From: Stramenopiles sp. TOSAG23-2
Taxonomy: Eukaryota; Sar
Assembly: GCA_900128395.1 (NCBI GenBank)
Contig: LT649736.1
Coordinates: 589-14,954, forward strand
DNA length: 14,366 nt
Direction: 5' to 3'
The notes beneath the pieces were generated by a model. The model did no database searches and was not told where the DNA came from. It was given only the letters and a program-made list of their open reading frames with translations. A program made the translations under genes and the position numbers. Position 1 is the stretch's first letter, and each line of letters begins with the position of its first letter. Below are positions 1 to 8,761 of the stretch, one piece after another.

Positions 1-2
1 GT

Positions 3-407
3 ATTCGTAAAAATATACATCAACCATCCACACATGAGAAAGCACCTTTGGATGAAGTGACGTTTCAAATGATTGGGGATGATTACAATGCTACTCGCAA
101 AATGTTAGACGGGATACGTGCGAAAAGAACTAAATTTATATGTGTAAATGACGATATGAAAGATCCATCAAATGCTGTAATACAAGTGCTTCAAGATTTT
201 TTCCATGCATTGTACCCAATTCCATCACCATTTGAATTACCAAGTGGTATCGTAAATGAACTGTTGGAGATAGATTTAATACGTGAAGAAGTGGAGAAAG
301 CGAAAATAAATAGGCAACGAATGCATTTATTATTGGTTGGATTGTTTGTATTCGTTGCAGGTGTTTATTGCAAAATGTGGTTCTTCGTAAAAAATAATAG
401 TGACTAA
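3..407 (+). CDS. Stealth-family (GNPTAB-like) sugar-phosphotransferase, C-terminal part only
   Basis: The frame is open from the left edge, so the start and catalytic core lie outside the window; the stop is TAA at 405-407. Visible residues contain KFICVNDDM (about nt 135-161), which matches the conserved CLND element of Stealth region CR4. They also contain FFHALYPIPSPFELP (about nt 198-242), very close to the segment that follows CR4 in animal GNPTAB. A charged helix then leads to one hydrophobic span (about nt 321-389) and a short tail, which fits the C-terminal membrane anchor of GNPTAB. GNPTAB transfers GlcNAc-1-phosphate from UDP-GlcNAc to high-mannose glycans of lysosomal enzymes in the cis-Golgi; other Stealth proteins make extracellular hexose-phosphate polymers. 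The exact substrate cannot be told from this fragment. The reading frame uses no visible intron. The family call is firm; orthology to GNPTAB is likely but unproven. Confidence 0.82.
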   Translation: MRKNIHQPSTHEKAPLDEVTFQMIGDDYNATRKMLDGIRAKRTKFICVNDDMKDPSNAVIQVLQDFFHALYPIPSPFELPSGIVNELLEIDLIREEVEKAKINRQRMHLLLVGLFVFVAGVYCKMWFFVKNNSD

Positions 408-1063
408 AAAAAAAAGACTAAACTTTTAAAATGTAATGATACAAGAATAATTATGTTGTTGTGCATCACTTAAAACTTTTGGTTGTATTATAATAAAAAA
501 TATTTAAAAAAAATTATTATGTTGTGCTTTCTTTATACCTATTATAGAGCTATACATGTATATACATGTAGTGTTTACGTTATGTCATAGCATATCAATA
601 GCACTATGCCTATTATTAGCGATAGCACTGTAATAGCATTAGTTTGGCAAAAAAGAAACTCGTACTCTATCATACTTTTCACTTTTTTCAACACAGCAGC
701 TTTTTTCTTTTACACAAGTTTTTTCAACGGGGGGTAACCACAAAGAAGTTTAATAATTTACTAGTAGCACATCAGCACAAACAATATAAAACGAAGTTAC
801 ATAGGGTCTGCCTATATATGTCAATATTATTTTTCCCAATGTAACGCTAAAATTTAAATACACCTACTCTACCAGAATTTTCATATCGTTCCATTATCAA
901 CAATTATAAAAACGAATGATGAATATTGCATAGCATCATATATTTCATGTCAATAAATATTCGAGGAGGATTTCTACATGGCATTTTGTTTTTCTAAAAA
1001 AAAGTAAGGGGAGAGTTTGTAAATATATTCGTGTATAATACATATAATGTATATCGAGATATC

Positions 1064-1100
<37 letters not shown>

Positions 1101-1161
1101 CAATATTCGATACAACTTACGTGAAACTTATATTATATATCACGTTTAACATATAATCATA
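408..1161 (+). other. Intergenic spacer, 3' end of Stealth gene and upstream region of secreted-protein gene
   Basis: AT-rich, with no convincing gene. An AATAAA at 492-497, some 85 nt after the Stealth stop codon, could serve as a polyadenylation signal, but such hexamers are expected by chance in this composition. The last 100 nt before the next ATG hold an (AC)15 microsatellite and AT-rich sequence. The short open frame at 644-844 begins with TTG and has no recognisable features. Confidence 0.6.
1067..1096. repeat. (AC)15 dinucleotide microsatellite
   Basis: Fifteen perfect AC units lie about 65 nt upstream of the ATG of the secreted-protein gene, in its probable 5' leader or promoter. 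The tract is likely length-polymorphic and is expected to be able to adopt left-handed DNA. Confidence 0.95.
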
Positions 1162-3561
1162 ATGAAAGTCGATAAACGTTCATTTCGTTGTATATATTTA
1201 TTATTTGTATTAGTTCTTTTATTATTTGATTTTTGTGTACCATTAAATAAACAAAATAACAAAATAGTTGATAGTAAAGAACTAAAAAAGGGTAGTAGTA
1301 GTAACAAAAATAATAATATCGTTAGGAAGAAGGACGAAAAACTAGATGATGGCGATAAGCATAATTTGAAGAAATCGCAACATTTTATTTCATTACAAGA
1401 TAGCGAGAACGATGATGACGAAAGCACTATATTAATAGAGAAAAATGGAAATGGTAATAGAGAAGCAAAAGGTGGAAGTGGCGGTGGTGGTCAATCACGC
1501 GGTGGTAGTAAAAGCAAAGGTGGTTCCAGCGGTGGTGGTTCAAAAGGCGGCTCCAGCGGTGGTAAAGGCAAAGGCGGCTCCAGCGGTGGTAAAGGAAAAG
1601 GTGGTTCAAAAGGTGGTTCCACCGGTAGTAAAGGCAAAGGCGGTTCCAGCGGTGGTAAAGGCAAAGGTGGTTCAAAAGGTGGTTCCACCGGTAGTAAAGG
1701 CAAAGGTGGTTCAAAAGGTGGTGCAGATAAAAAGAAATCTGGTGGTAAAACAAAGGGAAGTGCAAAATCTGGTGACAAAAAGAAAACAGGTGCAAAAAGT
1801 GGTGGAAATAAAAAAGCATCTGCGGCACAACGAAAAGCATCTTCTGCGAAATCAAAATCAGATAAAAAAGCAAAAGATAAAGCAAAGAAAAGATCGAAGG
1901 CTATGAAAAAATCGAGTAAATCTAGAGGTAAATCCAAAAGTAAGAGTGGAGGTAAATCCAAAAATAAGAGCAAGAAAGGTAAGAAAGGTAAGAAAACTAG
2001 TTTAAGTGATAAATTGGAAAATTTCAAAAACAAATTTCAATTTGTAAAAAGATCACCTGGTGAATTATGTAAACCAAATGGTGAAGGTGGTAAAAATTGT
2101 TTCCCAGTAGAGAAATATCCATTAAAAGAAGCAAAAAAACGTATGAATGGATGTTGTCGACCATGTCAAGAAAATTTTCAAAATGAATTATCATTTCTTC
2201 AATTGCCATCAAATGTTGAAAAAGTAGCAACAGAACGATACAATGCATATGCTTCGTATCATCATTTAAAATCACATTTACAGTTTAATCACAAACTAGC
2301 AGTGGCAAAAACAGCAACAGCAACAGCATCTTCTGGAGAAAATAATCAAAAATTGATACCAACGGCAGTGCCTTCATTAGCATTTATAGAAACACATTTA
2401 TTAAATAACAAAAATAGCAATTCTATATCAAATGTGGATAGTGGACGACCAACGAATATAGATGATGAATTTCGTTTTTCAAGCGCAAAAGCTGAAAAAG
2501 GTGGTAAAAAGAAATCTAAAGGTGGTGGTGGAAAGAAACCTAAAGGTGGTAAAGGTGGAAAGAAACCTAAAGGTGGTAAAGGTGGTAAAGGTGGAAAGAA
2601 ACCTAAAGGTAGTACAGGTGGAAAGAAACCTAACGGTGGTAAAGGAGATGCTACACGAAATAAACCAATGGCTAGTGGGGAAGAAATACAACAAATGTTA
2701 CCATGTTGTCCGATATGCTCTGAAGAATTTTATGCACCAACCGATTTTAATGATTTAAATGCATTTATTGAATTTAAAGAATCATTACAAAAACGACAAG
2801 CAAACAGAGACATGGAAGCCGATAGTAGTAGTAGTAATAATAATGATAATAATAATAATAATAATGTTAACGACAATGACAATAATAATGAGGACGACGA
2901 CGAAGACGACGACGATGATGATCAAGAGGTAGATAATACTAGTGAAAATAATGATGCTGCATCATTTCGTTTTGCAACCGTACGAACTAAAAAAGGTGGC
3001 AAAGGCAAGAAAAAATCGAGTAAGAAAACTGGTAAAACCAGTACTAAAAAAGGTAAATGCCCTAAAGTAGGTAAAGCTGGTAATAAAGCTGGAAAGAAAA
3101 AAGGTATTGTATTTGCCCCTGTTGATGGTTGCAAACCAACAAAACCAGCAAAGCATGTTCCACCATCTGTGGCCAAAGCATCAGATACATTGGAAAAACG
3201 ATTAACTAAAAAAAGTTTGATGAAAACATGTTGTAAAATATGCCCAGGGGATCGTTATCCTGGTTTAGGATTGAATGCATTGCAACCAGCATTTATTGAA
3301 TTAATGTCAAAAAAAGCTGAAGATGCATGTTGTCCTATATGTCCAACATTAGCATCTTTATCTATGGCTGGTGCGGAACCATTTGGTGGACCATTTGGTG
3401 AAGGTGTTGGTAACATGGCTGATGCAATGACAAAAGCAATCAAATCTTTATGTAAATGTTATCCAAATTGTCCAGAACTTATTGTACAAACAGTAAAAGG
3501 TTGTCGTCCACAAGATATTAAAACGACATTAACTAGTTTTATTGAAGTGGATGAATTGTGA
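1162..3561 (+). CDS. Secreted modular Gly/Lys/Ser-rich protein with repeated CCxxC clusters and C-terminal VDEL
   Basis: I do not recognise this 799-residue protein. Residues 1-27 are a clear signal peptide (basic start, then a hydrophobic core at about 11-26). An acidic patch (75-93) precedes a Gly/Lys/Ser repeat array (103-188) and a very lysine-rich tract (189-280). After this comes a repeating plan: a Cys cluster, a short hydrophobic FIE or FLQ segment, a polar or acidic linker, an FRF motif, and another basic KGGK tract. Cys clusters are CC331/332-C335, CC515/516-C519, CC690/691-C694, CC723/724-C727 and C764-C770. FIE/FLQ segments are at 345, 408, 535, 711 and 793; FRF is at 437-439 and 602-604. 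Residues 555-595 are poly-Asn then poly-Asp/Glu. The chain ends VDEL, an ER-retention-like tetrapeptide. Alternating strong positive and negative blocks suggest a matrix, wall or mineral-binding (silaffin-like) protein, but that is inference. The ATG at 1162 is supported by the signal peptide directly after it. Confidence 0.88.
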   Translation: MKVDKRSFRCIYLLFVLVLLLFDFCVPLNKQNNKIVDSKELKKGSSSNKNNNIVRKKDEKLDDGDKHNLKKSQHFISLQDSENDDDESTILIEKNGNGNREAKGGSGGGGQSRGGSKSKGGSSGGGSKGGSSGGKGKGGSSGGKGKGGSKGGSTGSKGKGGSSGGKGKGGSKGGSTGSKGKGGSKGGADKKKSGGKTKGSAKSGDKKKTGAKSGGNKKASAAQRKASSAKSKSDKKAKDKAKKRSKAMKKSSKSRGKSKSKSGGKSKNKSKKGKKGKKTSLSDKLENFKNKFQFVKRSPGELCKPNGEGGKNCFPVEKYPLKEAKKRMNGCCRPCQENFQNELSFLQLPSNVEKVATERYNAYASYHHLKSHLQFNHKLAVAKTATATASSGENNQKLIPTAVPSLAFIETHLLNNKNSNSISNVDSGRPTNIDDEFRFSSAKAEKGGKKKSKGGGGKKPKGGKGGKKPKGGKGGKGGKKPKGSTGGKKPNGGKGDATRNKPMASGEEIQQMLPCCPICSEEFYAPTDFNDLNAFIEFKESLQKRQANRDMEADSSSSNNNDNNNNNNVNDNDNNNEDDDEDDDDDDQEVDNTSENNDAASFRFATVRTKKGGKGKKKSSKKTGKTSTKKGKCPKVGKAGNKAGKKKGIVFAPVDGCKPTKPAKHVPPSVAKASDTLEKRLTKKSLMKTCCKICPGDRYPGLGLNALQPAFIELMSKKAEDACCPICPTLASLSMAGAEPFGGPFGEGVGNMADAMTKAIKSLCKCYPNCPELIVQTVKGCRPQDIKTTLTSFIEVDEL
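1468..1731 (+). repeat. In-gene Gly/Lys/Ser repeat array, with a 66-nt tandem unit
   Basis: This encodes residues 103-190, built from GGS, KGG and GGK triplets. A longer exact unit starting GGTGGTTCAAAAGG occurs at about 1600-1640 and again at 1666-1706, giving a 66-nt (22-residue) period. All the repeat lengths keep frame. GGT dominates the glycine codons with some GGC, so the DNA is itself repetitive and prone to slippage. Confidence 0.85.
2488..2646 (+). repeat. In-gene KGGKKPKGG repeat array
   Basis: Near-identical units coding GGKKPKGG run through residues 447-494 of the secreted protein, with the DNA core GGTGGAAAGAAACCTAAAGGTGG repeated. It directly follows the FRF motif at 437-439. 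A related but degenerate basic tract follows the second FRF at residues 602-604. Confidence 0.8.
2823..2932 (+). repeat. In-gene AGT/AAT/GAC trinucleotide tract (poly-Ser, Asn, Asp)
   Basis: Codons AGT, AAT and then GAC/GAT/GAG give Ser4, an Asn-rich run and an unbroken acidic stretch (residues 555-590). The charge is opposite to the flanking lysine tracts. Trinucleotide slippage explains its form; it remains in frame. Confidence 0.85.
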
Positions 3562-3760
3562 TGATTTTATTTTAAAACACATTTTTATTTTTTTGTTAGT
3601 TTGTTTATAATTTCTTTTATATATATACACAGTATAGAGTGTATATCCGATATGATAAAGTTTATTCTAATTATGTTTAGCGGATATTATTATTCCTCTC
3701 CCGGACTATAAACAGTCATTTTGGTAACTTAAACCGGTTCAAACCCAACACATTGAATCT

Positions 3761-3823
3761 TCCTCACGGGAGATGGTATATATAATGCTATGTCGAGTTA
3801 ACTCGTCCTCACGGGAGATGGTA
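3761..3823. repeat. Direct repeat TCCTCACGGGAGATGGTA (two copies)
   Basis: Identical 18-nt copies at 3761-3778 and 3806-3823, 45 nt apart. They sit at the start of a patch of decayed short repeats. There is no open frame and no terminal inverted repeat that I can find, so the origin (mobile-element relic or local slippage) is unresolved. Confidence 0.85.
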
Positions 3824-3863
3824 ATGTAATATGTAATGTTAATGTAGTCGGTAATGTTAATGC

Positions 3864-3962
3864 TATGTCGCTGCTAATTAATACCCTACATGTTAACTCT
3901 TCCTGTGGTAATGCTATGGTAATGTAATGTTAATGCTAGTATGTCGCTGCTAATTAATACCC
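3864..3962. repeat. Direct repeat TATGTCGCTGCTAATTAATACC (two copies)
   Basis: Copies at about 3864-3885 and 3940-3961, 76 nt apart, each preceded by a variant of GGTAATGTTAATGCT. A shorter CTATGTCG occurs at about 3788. With the 18-nt repeats just upstream this forms a roughly 230-nt block of decayed tandem sequence. Confidence 0.8.
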
Positions 3963-4417
3963 CACACGTTAATCTTCCCCCCGTTACACAATTTCAGTTA
4001 TTCACACAATAGCAGCATAGCACCACCATCATCAAATAGCACAAATAACATGTAAAAATAGAATTAAAAATCTCGAAATGATTTTATAGAAACGTGTACC
4101 TCTTTGTGAAAGTTGTTGTTGCAAACAAGAAATAGTAGTAGTAGTAATACAATCGGTTGTTGGGAAGTAGTTCCAATTACCTTTGGACGATAGTACGTGA
4201 TAATATATATTATATAATATATATAGTATAGTTATAATTTATATAAGTTGAAAAAAAAATTAATAATTATATTATAAATTTTAATATTTATTTATATACA
4301 CATTTCAGTTATATTTATTCGTACTTTTTTTTAGTTAAAATTGTAAGATAGTATTATATAATAAAAACAAAAAGAAAAACATAGTTAAAGAAAAAAAAAT
4401 AACATAATAACGACATC

Positions 4418-7077
4418 ATGAGCAGAGGATATCATAATGGTCAAATGATGCAGCCAAATAATATGCAACAACCAGGTCAAATACCAGTACAAATGTCACT
4501 TGGTACACCTAAGAGTAATCAACAACAAGGTGGTTTTGGTATGAATAAACAAATGGGTAGCAGAGGTATGCCAATGCAACAACTTGGTAATATGAACCCA
4601 AATATGCAACAACAACAAATAATACCAAATAGCGCAAATAGCCAACGTATACAACATAGTTCAGGCTCGCTCCCGGTCTCTCGTAAATCTTTATCTGCAA
4701 GTTTCTCTAGTTCCATGCGTGGTTCCACTGCCGGTAGTAATTGGGATAACCAAACGGGTTTAAATGATGACGATAATGTAAGAGTGGTTGTACGTTGTAG
4801 ACCTATGAATGAAAACGAACGTAATCGTAATGATAGGCAAGTATTGTATGTAGAAGAAAGTCAAACTGCCGTTACCTTGCGTGCACCGGGTGGTGGAGGG
4901 CGTGAAGTGATGAAAAATTATCGTTTCAACATGTGCTTCTTACCAAAAACATCGCAAGAACAATTTTTCAACAATTGCGGTATACGAAATTTATTAGATT
5001 CTGCTTTAAATGGATATGCGGCAACTGTATTTGCATATGGTCAAACTGGTAGTGGAAAAACATTTACTATTTCGGGTATTGAGGAACGTATAAGTGATGA
5101 TACGAGTGGATCGCAATGGGATGGTTTGATACCACGTAGTGTTCGTTATGCATTTGAACGTATAGCTGCCAGTCAAGAAGGGACAACATATAGTGTACGT
5201 GCATCATTTGCTGAAATTTACAATGAACAAGTATATGATTTGTTAAATTTACAATCTGGACCATTGCAAGTACGTTGGAATATACGTAATGGTTTCTTTG
5301 TACAAGATTTATTTGTAGTGGAATGTGAAAATACAAGTGATGTCATGGCTGTAGTGAAAGAAGGACATCGAAACCGTCGTGTTGGTTCACATGAATTGAA
5401 TATGGATTCATCACGTTCACATAGTTTATTAACATTACATTTGGAAAGTGAAAGTATTGATTCAGATGATGGTAAGTATTATCTTGTTTCGGATTTGTTT
5501 TTTGTCATATTATATTATATTATTACATATAAATATCATCATACTCGCTATATTTATATCATATATATATATACTAACATTATACATATATACACACAGG
5601 ACATACCATGGTGAAATTTGGTAAAATGGTATTTGTGGATTTAGCAGGTAGTGAAAGATTGAAACAAACACAATCAGATGGTGTTACACGTACGGAGACG
5701 GGTATGATTAATCAATCGTTATTTACATTAGGTAAAGTTATTAGTGCATTAGGCAGTAAAAACAAAAATAAAAGTAAAGATTCCAAATTTGTTCCATATC
5801 GTGATAGTAAATTAACGAAATTATTAATGGATTCCCTTGGTGGTTCATGTTTAACACTGATGGTTGCATGTTGTTCCCCATCGGAAGCATATATGGAAGA
5901 AACATTATCTACCTTGAATTATGCAACACGTGCACGTAATATTCAAAACAAACCAATGATACAAATGGATCAAAAGGAACAATTGATTTTTAATTTAAGG
6001 CAAGAGGTTAAATTATTACGGTTGGAAAATGATTTTTTACGACAACAATTATCGATACATAATGGTGGTGTCATTCCATCTAGCCCATATACAAGTGGAA
6101 GGAGTGAAATTGGTACTCCATTGAATGGGACGATGACACCACGATCACCTGGATCTGCAATTGGTAAAAATAAACCAGGAAAAGGTGGTGCAGGTCCACC
6201 TGGATTGCCATTAAGTCCACAAACGCAAAACAATGGTAGTGGTGGTGGTGCATATAGCAGAGCACCACCACATCATGTACCGCCATTAAGTGGACCACCA
6301 AATAGCAGCAATGGTGGTGGAAAAGCGTATAGTAGTAATAATGATGGCAATGGTCCACCTGGATTGACGCAAGCGCCACCACCTGGAATAGCACCGAAAA
6401 CAAACGGAAGAGGAGTACGAGGTCCTTCCCCACGTGCGCCTAAAACAAAATCATCGGTTACTGATACGCAAATGCAAAAAATGTTATCTACGTATAGACG
6501 CGAAATTGAACGTTTGAAAACGGAAAATCGTGAAGTACGTGCAAGGGGTAGCGTAGCAGAACGTGGATATCGGGCAGTTATGGCGGAAAATGAACGTTTA
6601 TGCAATAAATTAGAACATTTGGAAGAGATTTTTGTTCATCAATCACGACAAACACCATGGCCAAAAGGAGAGGAAGGTGGTCAAGGTAGTTCCAAGAAAG
6701 ATAGTGGAGAATGGGAAAAGAAAATTGATGAAGGTGGTAAAGATAAATTTATACGTAAAATGAAAGCGGAAAATTCATCTTTACGTATACGTGTTCAACG
6801 ATTAGAAAAAAGCTTGAAGCAAGGGGAAGGTAATAAATTCCGACAAATTGATCCAGAAAAGAAAAATAACCGTGAAAGTGAACGTGATGTCATTGCATTG
6901 CAAAAAATGAACGTGGAATTGCAAAATAGGTTAGAAAAATATAGGAAACGTGAAATGGAATTATTACGTGCATTGAAAGCACAACAGGCAAAGGCACAGC
7001 GACGAAAAGTTCAAGAAAGTAGCAATAACCCAGTGCAACGAAGAAGTAATAGTACATTGCAACAACAAAGTCAATAA
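4418..7077 (+). CDS. KIF12-like kinesin motor protein (two exons: 4418-5471 and 5600-7077)
   Basis: Joining the exons gives 843 residues. Residues 1-115 are low-complexity, rich in Gln, Asn, Met and Ser. The motor spans about 120-470: RVVVRCRP at 122-129, P-loop GQTGSGKT 208-215, FAEIYNEQVYDLL 264-276, switch I NMDSSRSHS 328-336, switch II DLAGSE 365-370 and YRDSKLTKLL 418-427. All nucleotide-binding motifs are intact, so it should be an active microtubule ATPase. The VRWNIRNGFFVQDLFVVE stretch (285-302) is characteristic of KIF12-type motors. A coiled coil follows (about 475-505), then a Pro/Gly/Ser/Asn-rich linker (about 515-635), then further coiled coils (about 640-697, 724-760 and 780-825), suggesting a dimer with an N-terminal, plus-end-type motor. 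Splicing is needed: without it the frame stops at 5612-5614, before switch II. The cargo or process is unknown; the KIF12 subfamily placement is less sure than the kinesin call. Confidence 0.93.
5472..5599 (+). other. Spliceosomal intron of the kinesin gene (128 nt, phase 1)
   Basis: The 5' site is G|GTAAGT at 5472 and the 3' site is ACACAG|G ending at 5599. Removal joins SIDSDD to GHTMVKFGKMVFVDLAGSE and restores a complete motor domain across the junction. The intron is strongly AT-rich and has no marked pyrimidine tract. Its length is not a multiple of three. It is the only intron I can support in the window. Confidence 0.93.
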
Positions 7078-7861
7078 TATATATATATATGTGAAAAATA
7101 TACACGTGCATATGTATATATATATGGGATTTTGCATTTGTGTTTTTTTGTTTTTATTTTGTTGATGTACATGATGTTGCTTTGAAGTCACTTTTGAAAA
7201 GAGACATAATATGTGTGAAGTTTGTGAGTCAAAAAGCAGCATCAGGGTGAATGAAAAAATGGAGAATTTTGAATAAAAATGCGCACGATACTTTTTTACA
7301 TACTCGTATTAGAATATGTTTGATGCGGGGGTGTGTGTGCGTGGTATGTGGGGTGGGAGTATTTGTGGTGGTGTGGTGATGAAAGTAAATCTCTAAAATA
7401 TAAAATTTATACGTATAAGAGTTAAGAAAAAGTATATAATGTGCTTAAAAATCTAAAAGTTTATAGAAAAAATATATATTTAAAAACAAAATACGTGTAT
7501 GACATACCAGGAATTGTCAAATGTCGAATGGGTATTAGAGGAAACAAAAAATTAAAAATTATATGTACGACGACGCACATATTTATTTTTAAATGATACA
7601 TATTTTGTTTATACGGTTGTTAATGTACGTTCGTATATCGTATATATATATACTCTTTATAACTCTTTTTTGAAATTTTTTGCGTTCCTTTTTTCACATA
7701 TTTCTTTTTATTTATTTATATATAGTGTTGGTCAATTCATTATTTCTAATAGTATAATTTTGAATGAACTAAAGAATTAATAGAACTAGGAATAACAACA
7801 GTATAAAGAATATCTACTGGTAACATTTATTGAAGAAAGTAAATAAAAAAAAGATAATACA
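7078..7861 (+). other. Intergenic spacer between kinesin and first ankyrin gene
   Basis: AT-rich with no supported gene. It begins with an (AT)n run just after the kinesin stop. A G/T-rich top-strand patch lies at about 7325-7380 (runs of GGGG, GTGTGTGTG, GTGGTGGTGTGGTG). A pyrimidine-rich stretch at about 7660-7724 ending in ATATAG resembles a 3' splice site, so a 5'-leader intron for the ankyrin gene is conceivable, but no donor can be assigned. Confidence 0.55.
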
Positions 7862-8761
7862 ATGGCATCATTAACAACTAATCCATCACTGGCAAAACGA
7901 CAACGTACGTCGTTAAAACCATCTACAATTGAAGGGTTAAAACAAAAACGGGCACCACCACCAATTACAATTGGTATATTAGTTTTACCAGCTGGAATAG
8001 AATCTGCTTGCGGGATCATGTTAAATATATTACAATATTTAAATATTCGATCATTATGTAATGTGAAACGATCTTCTTTAATACAACAATGTAGGAAAGC
8101 ATTTGGATCAAATGATTTTGAACGTGTACGTGATATAGCATTGTGTCTTAGTTATGAAGGTAGAAGAAGTATAAATGAGTTGATACTTTCACATCCAGCA
8201 AGAAGACTTTATTTATTAATTGAAAGATATAAAAGAGAGTTTCCACGTAGGACACCTTTCGTATGTGCATGTGAACGCGGACGTATGAATGATGTAGAAT
8301 TATTTGTGAATCTTCACCCTTTTCACAAGTATATTACTAATCGTGATGTGAATGGCTACAGAGATGATATGACATTGAAAGATATGGTGAGTCAAGTCGG
8401 TACAAATAGTTATGATAATGATCGTACACCTTTAATGGCAGCTGCAGGACACGAACATTTCCAAGTAGTTAAATATTTGATTGAACAAGGTGAAGCTGAT
8501 CCTAATATTGCAGATAGTTATGGATATAATGCATTACATGATGCAGCAGAGACTAACAGAGCAAATACTGAGTTGATTCAATTGTTATTAACTCATATGC
8601 CTCTTGATAGTATTAACAAGAAGACGTCCGGGGGAAACACTCCCCTGGACAATGCATATCGATATAATGGTAGTCCAATTCAACAAGAGATCATTGCACT
8701 TTTACGTTCAAAAGGTGGAAAAGCAAATAAATTTGATGCAAATGGTAATCGTATAGAATAG
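7862..8761 (+). CDS. Ankyrin-repeat protein with F-box-like N-terminal region, paralog A
   Basis: 299 residues starting MASLTTN. Residues 35-129 form a helical region whose LNILQYLNIRSLCNVKRSS segment (about 54-72) resembles an F-box helix pair; I offer that only as a likeness. Ankyrin-type units follow at about 132-165, 188-219 (TPLMAAAGHEHFQVVKYLIE), 222-252 (NALHDAAE...) and 259-285 (TPLDNAYRYN). Ankyrin repeats bind proteins; with an F-box the protein could be a substrate adaptor for an SCF ubiquitin ligase, but this is inference. The ATG has A at -3 and lines up with the ATG of paralog B. The C terminus is abnormal: an 88-nt tandem duplication places TAG at 8759-8761, and what looks like the usual family tail follows out of frame. 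The paralog pair is close: residues 35-129 differ from B at only three positions. Confidence 0.85.
   Translation: MASLTTNPSLAKRQRTSLKPSTIEGLKQKRAPPPITIGILVLPAGIESACGIMLNILQYLNIRSLCNVKRSSLIQQCRKAFGSNDFERVRDIALCLSYEGRRSINELILSHPARRLYLLIERYKREFPRRTPFVCACERGRMNDVELFVNLHPFHKYITNRDVNGYRDDMTLKDMVSQVGTNSYDNDRTPLMAAAGHEHFQVVKYLIEQGEADPNIADSYGYNALHDAAETNRANTELIQLLLTHMPLDSINKKTSGGNTPLDNAYRYNGSPIQQEIIALLRSKGGKANKFDANGNRIE

Larger units (their letters stand above)
3562..4417 (+). other. Intergenic spacer with degenerate short repeats
   Basis: No gene is supported between the secreted-protein stop and the kinesin ATG. The first part (3562-3720) is a plain AT-rich trailer. A patch at 3750-3980 has two sets of direct repeats and many short GGTAATG / GTTAATGCTATG words, and is richer in G+C than its surroundings. 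The rest up to 4417 is very AT-rich and likely includes the kinesin promoter and 5' leader. Confidence 0.6.

Noticed and set aside
644-844. 66-residue open frame on the plus strand
   Set aside because: It begins with TTG, has a composition typical of AT-rich non-coding DNA (Phe, His, Lys, Leu) and shows no motif or homolog I recognise.
1067-1096. Possible CRISPR or other spaced array
   Set aside because: The repeat is a plain uninterrupted dinucleotide microsatellite with no spacers; no spaced array of any kind occurs in the window.
1491-2033. 180-residue Pro/Leu/Phe-rich frame on the minus strand, and similar frames within the secreted-protein gene
   Set aside because: These are mirror readings of the Gly/Lys/Ser repeat DNA; the plus-strand frame has a signal peptide and Cys modules and is the real gene.
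3735-3760. CCGGTTCAAACCC resembling a tRNA T-arm
   Set aside because: The flanking bases do not form the T stem, and no acceptor, D or anticodon arms can be drawn around it.
5472-5614. Read-through of the kinesin first exon into the intron as a short protein
   Set aside because: The frame ends before switch II, the intron has good splice sites, and joining the exons restores a continuous motor domain.
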